The notes beneath the pieces are model-generated. The model was not told where the DNA came from. It did not search any database and saw only the letters and a program-made list of their open reading frames with translations. Below, in pieces: positions 6,914 through 7,121 of a stretch of DNA of 7,121 nucleotides. Numbering within the stretch: position 1 is the first letter of the stretch; every line of letters starts with the position of its first letter. The stretch spans positions 1 through 7,121 of the forward strand of contig JAJPZD010000226.1 of assembly GCA_021204605.1 (NCBI GenBank), written 5' to 3'. The position numbers were made by a program, and so were the translations under genes. The DNA comes from Prevotella sp. GTDB lineage: Bacteria > Bacteroidota > Bacteroidia > Bacteroidales > Bacteroidaceae.

Positions 6914-7012
6914 ATTAAAAGAGGGAGAACATTTCGTTCTCCCTCAACCAACACAAAAACTAAACTAGACTTAATTAGATAAGATCAATATTCTCGCGAA
7001 CTTCGTCTTACC
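6914..7012 (-). ncRNA. Candidate free-standing small RNA, about 99 nt
   Basis: Read on the - strand, a complete transcription unit fits between a Bacteroidota promoter (7018-7049) and an intrinsic terminator (6917-6945). The predicted start is G at 7012. Positions 7012-6978 fold into one imperfect hairpin: GGUAAGA pairs with UCUUAUC (one G-U), then CGA with UUG across a bulged A at 6985, then an A-A mismatch, then GUUC/GAAU closed by the GNRA tetraloop GCGA (6997-6994). A linker of about 30 nt (6977-6946) is rich in U and G and lacks obvious pairing. The terminator stem follows. I see no credible reading frame inside. The layout resembles Bacteroidales RNAs defined by such a promoter and terminator (for example the Bacteroidales-1 motif), but I could not compare it with any consensus. 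It converges with the GNAT gene and could act in trans, or be a leader that ends before a lost gene. Confidence 0.6.
6917..6945 (-). terminator. Intrinsic terminator of the candidate small RNA
   Basis: On the - strand the arms GAGGGAGAAC (6945-6936) and GTTCTCCCTC (6930-6921) pair perfectly over 10 bp around a GAAAT loop and are followed at once by TTTTAATA (6920-6913). The U run lies only on the - strand side; on the + strand the stem is followed by AACCAACAC. The orientation therefore favours a - strand transcript, though the stem could also slow + strand transcription from the GNAT gene. Confidence 0.8.
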
Positions 7013-7017
7013 GTTTG

Positions 7018-7049
7018 CAAATATACAAATAATATTTTTATATGTGCAA
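7018..7049 (-). promoter_or_regulatory. Bacteroidota -33/-7 promoter of the candidate small RNA
   Basis: On the - strand, TTG (7049-7047) is followed after exactly 21 nt by TATATTTG (7025-7018), a full match to TAnnTTTG at allowed spacing. The bases after it are CAAAC and then GG at 7012-7011, placing a purine start about 6 nt from the element. The surrounding DNA is very AT-rich, as expected of an open promoter. Confidence 0.65.
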
Positions 7050-7074
7050 CATTTTTAGATTTATTAGTATTTAT

Positions 7075-7082
7075 GGGGGGGG
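7075..7082. repeat. Homopolymeric tract of eight G
   Basis: A run of eight G (eight C on the - strand) stands alone in a very AT-rich stretch. It lies about 25 bp upstream of the small RNA's -33 element and within about 40 bp of the window's right edge. Such runs are prone to slippage in replication and to sequencing error. No reading frame crosses it inside the window. Confidence 0.6.
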
Positions 7083-7121
7083 TAAAATTTAAATATTAAC
7101 TGTATTTAACATCAAAAGACT

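Overview
The window looks like chromosomal DNA from a member of Bacteroidales, probably a Prevotella-like genus. Three things point there: matches to the Bacteroidota -7 promoter element (TAnnTTTG), near absence of Shine-Dalgarno sequences, and a protein content typical of the order (a type IX secretion plug protein and a Bacteroidales-type ATP-grasp-like protein). By eye the base composition is moderately AT-rich in genes and strongly AT-rich between them. There is no sign of an insertion sequence, prophage, CRISPR array or tRNA/rRNA gene. Genus-level assignment is inference.

Layout: all seven convincing protein genes are on the + strand. From left to right they are an ATP-grasp-like protein with a promoter just before it (78-1163); a secreted two-domain GH43 glycosidase (1215-2864) followed by a hairpin (2879-2906); the type IX secretion system plug protein (2984-4237); a DUF169 protein (4256-4984); and a compact trio that probably forms one transcript: a NimA-like flavin-binding split-barrel protein (5049-5561), a protein resembling the AlkZ-related family (5567-6286) and a GNAT acetyltransferase (6294-6836).

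The right end (6837-7121) has no protein gene but is not empty. On the - strand it holds what looks like a complete small-RNA gene of about 99 nt. It has a -33/-7 promoter with a 21-nt spacer (7018-7049), a predicted start at about 7012 exactly where a long imperfect hairpin with a GNRA loop begins, a U/G-rich linker, and a 10-bp perfect hairpin followed by UUUU (6917-6945). The unit converges on the GNAT gene. It is the most interesting item here. It may belong to a described Bacteroidales ncRNA family, which I cannot test without a covariance-model search.

Functionally the genes do not form one pathway. GH43 is a secreted plant-polysaccharide enzyme without SusC/SusD or other glycan genes beside it. 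The plug protein serves outer-membrane protein secretion. The final trio has the flavour of a small detoxification or repair cluster, but that is inference from family resemblance.
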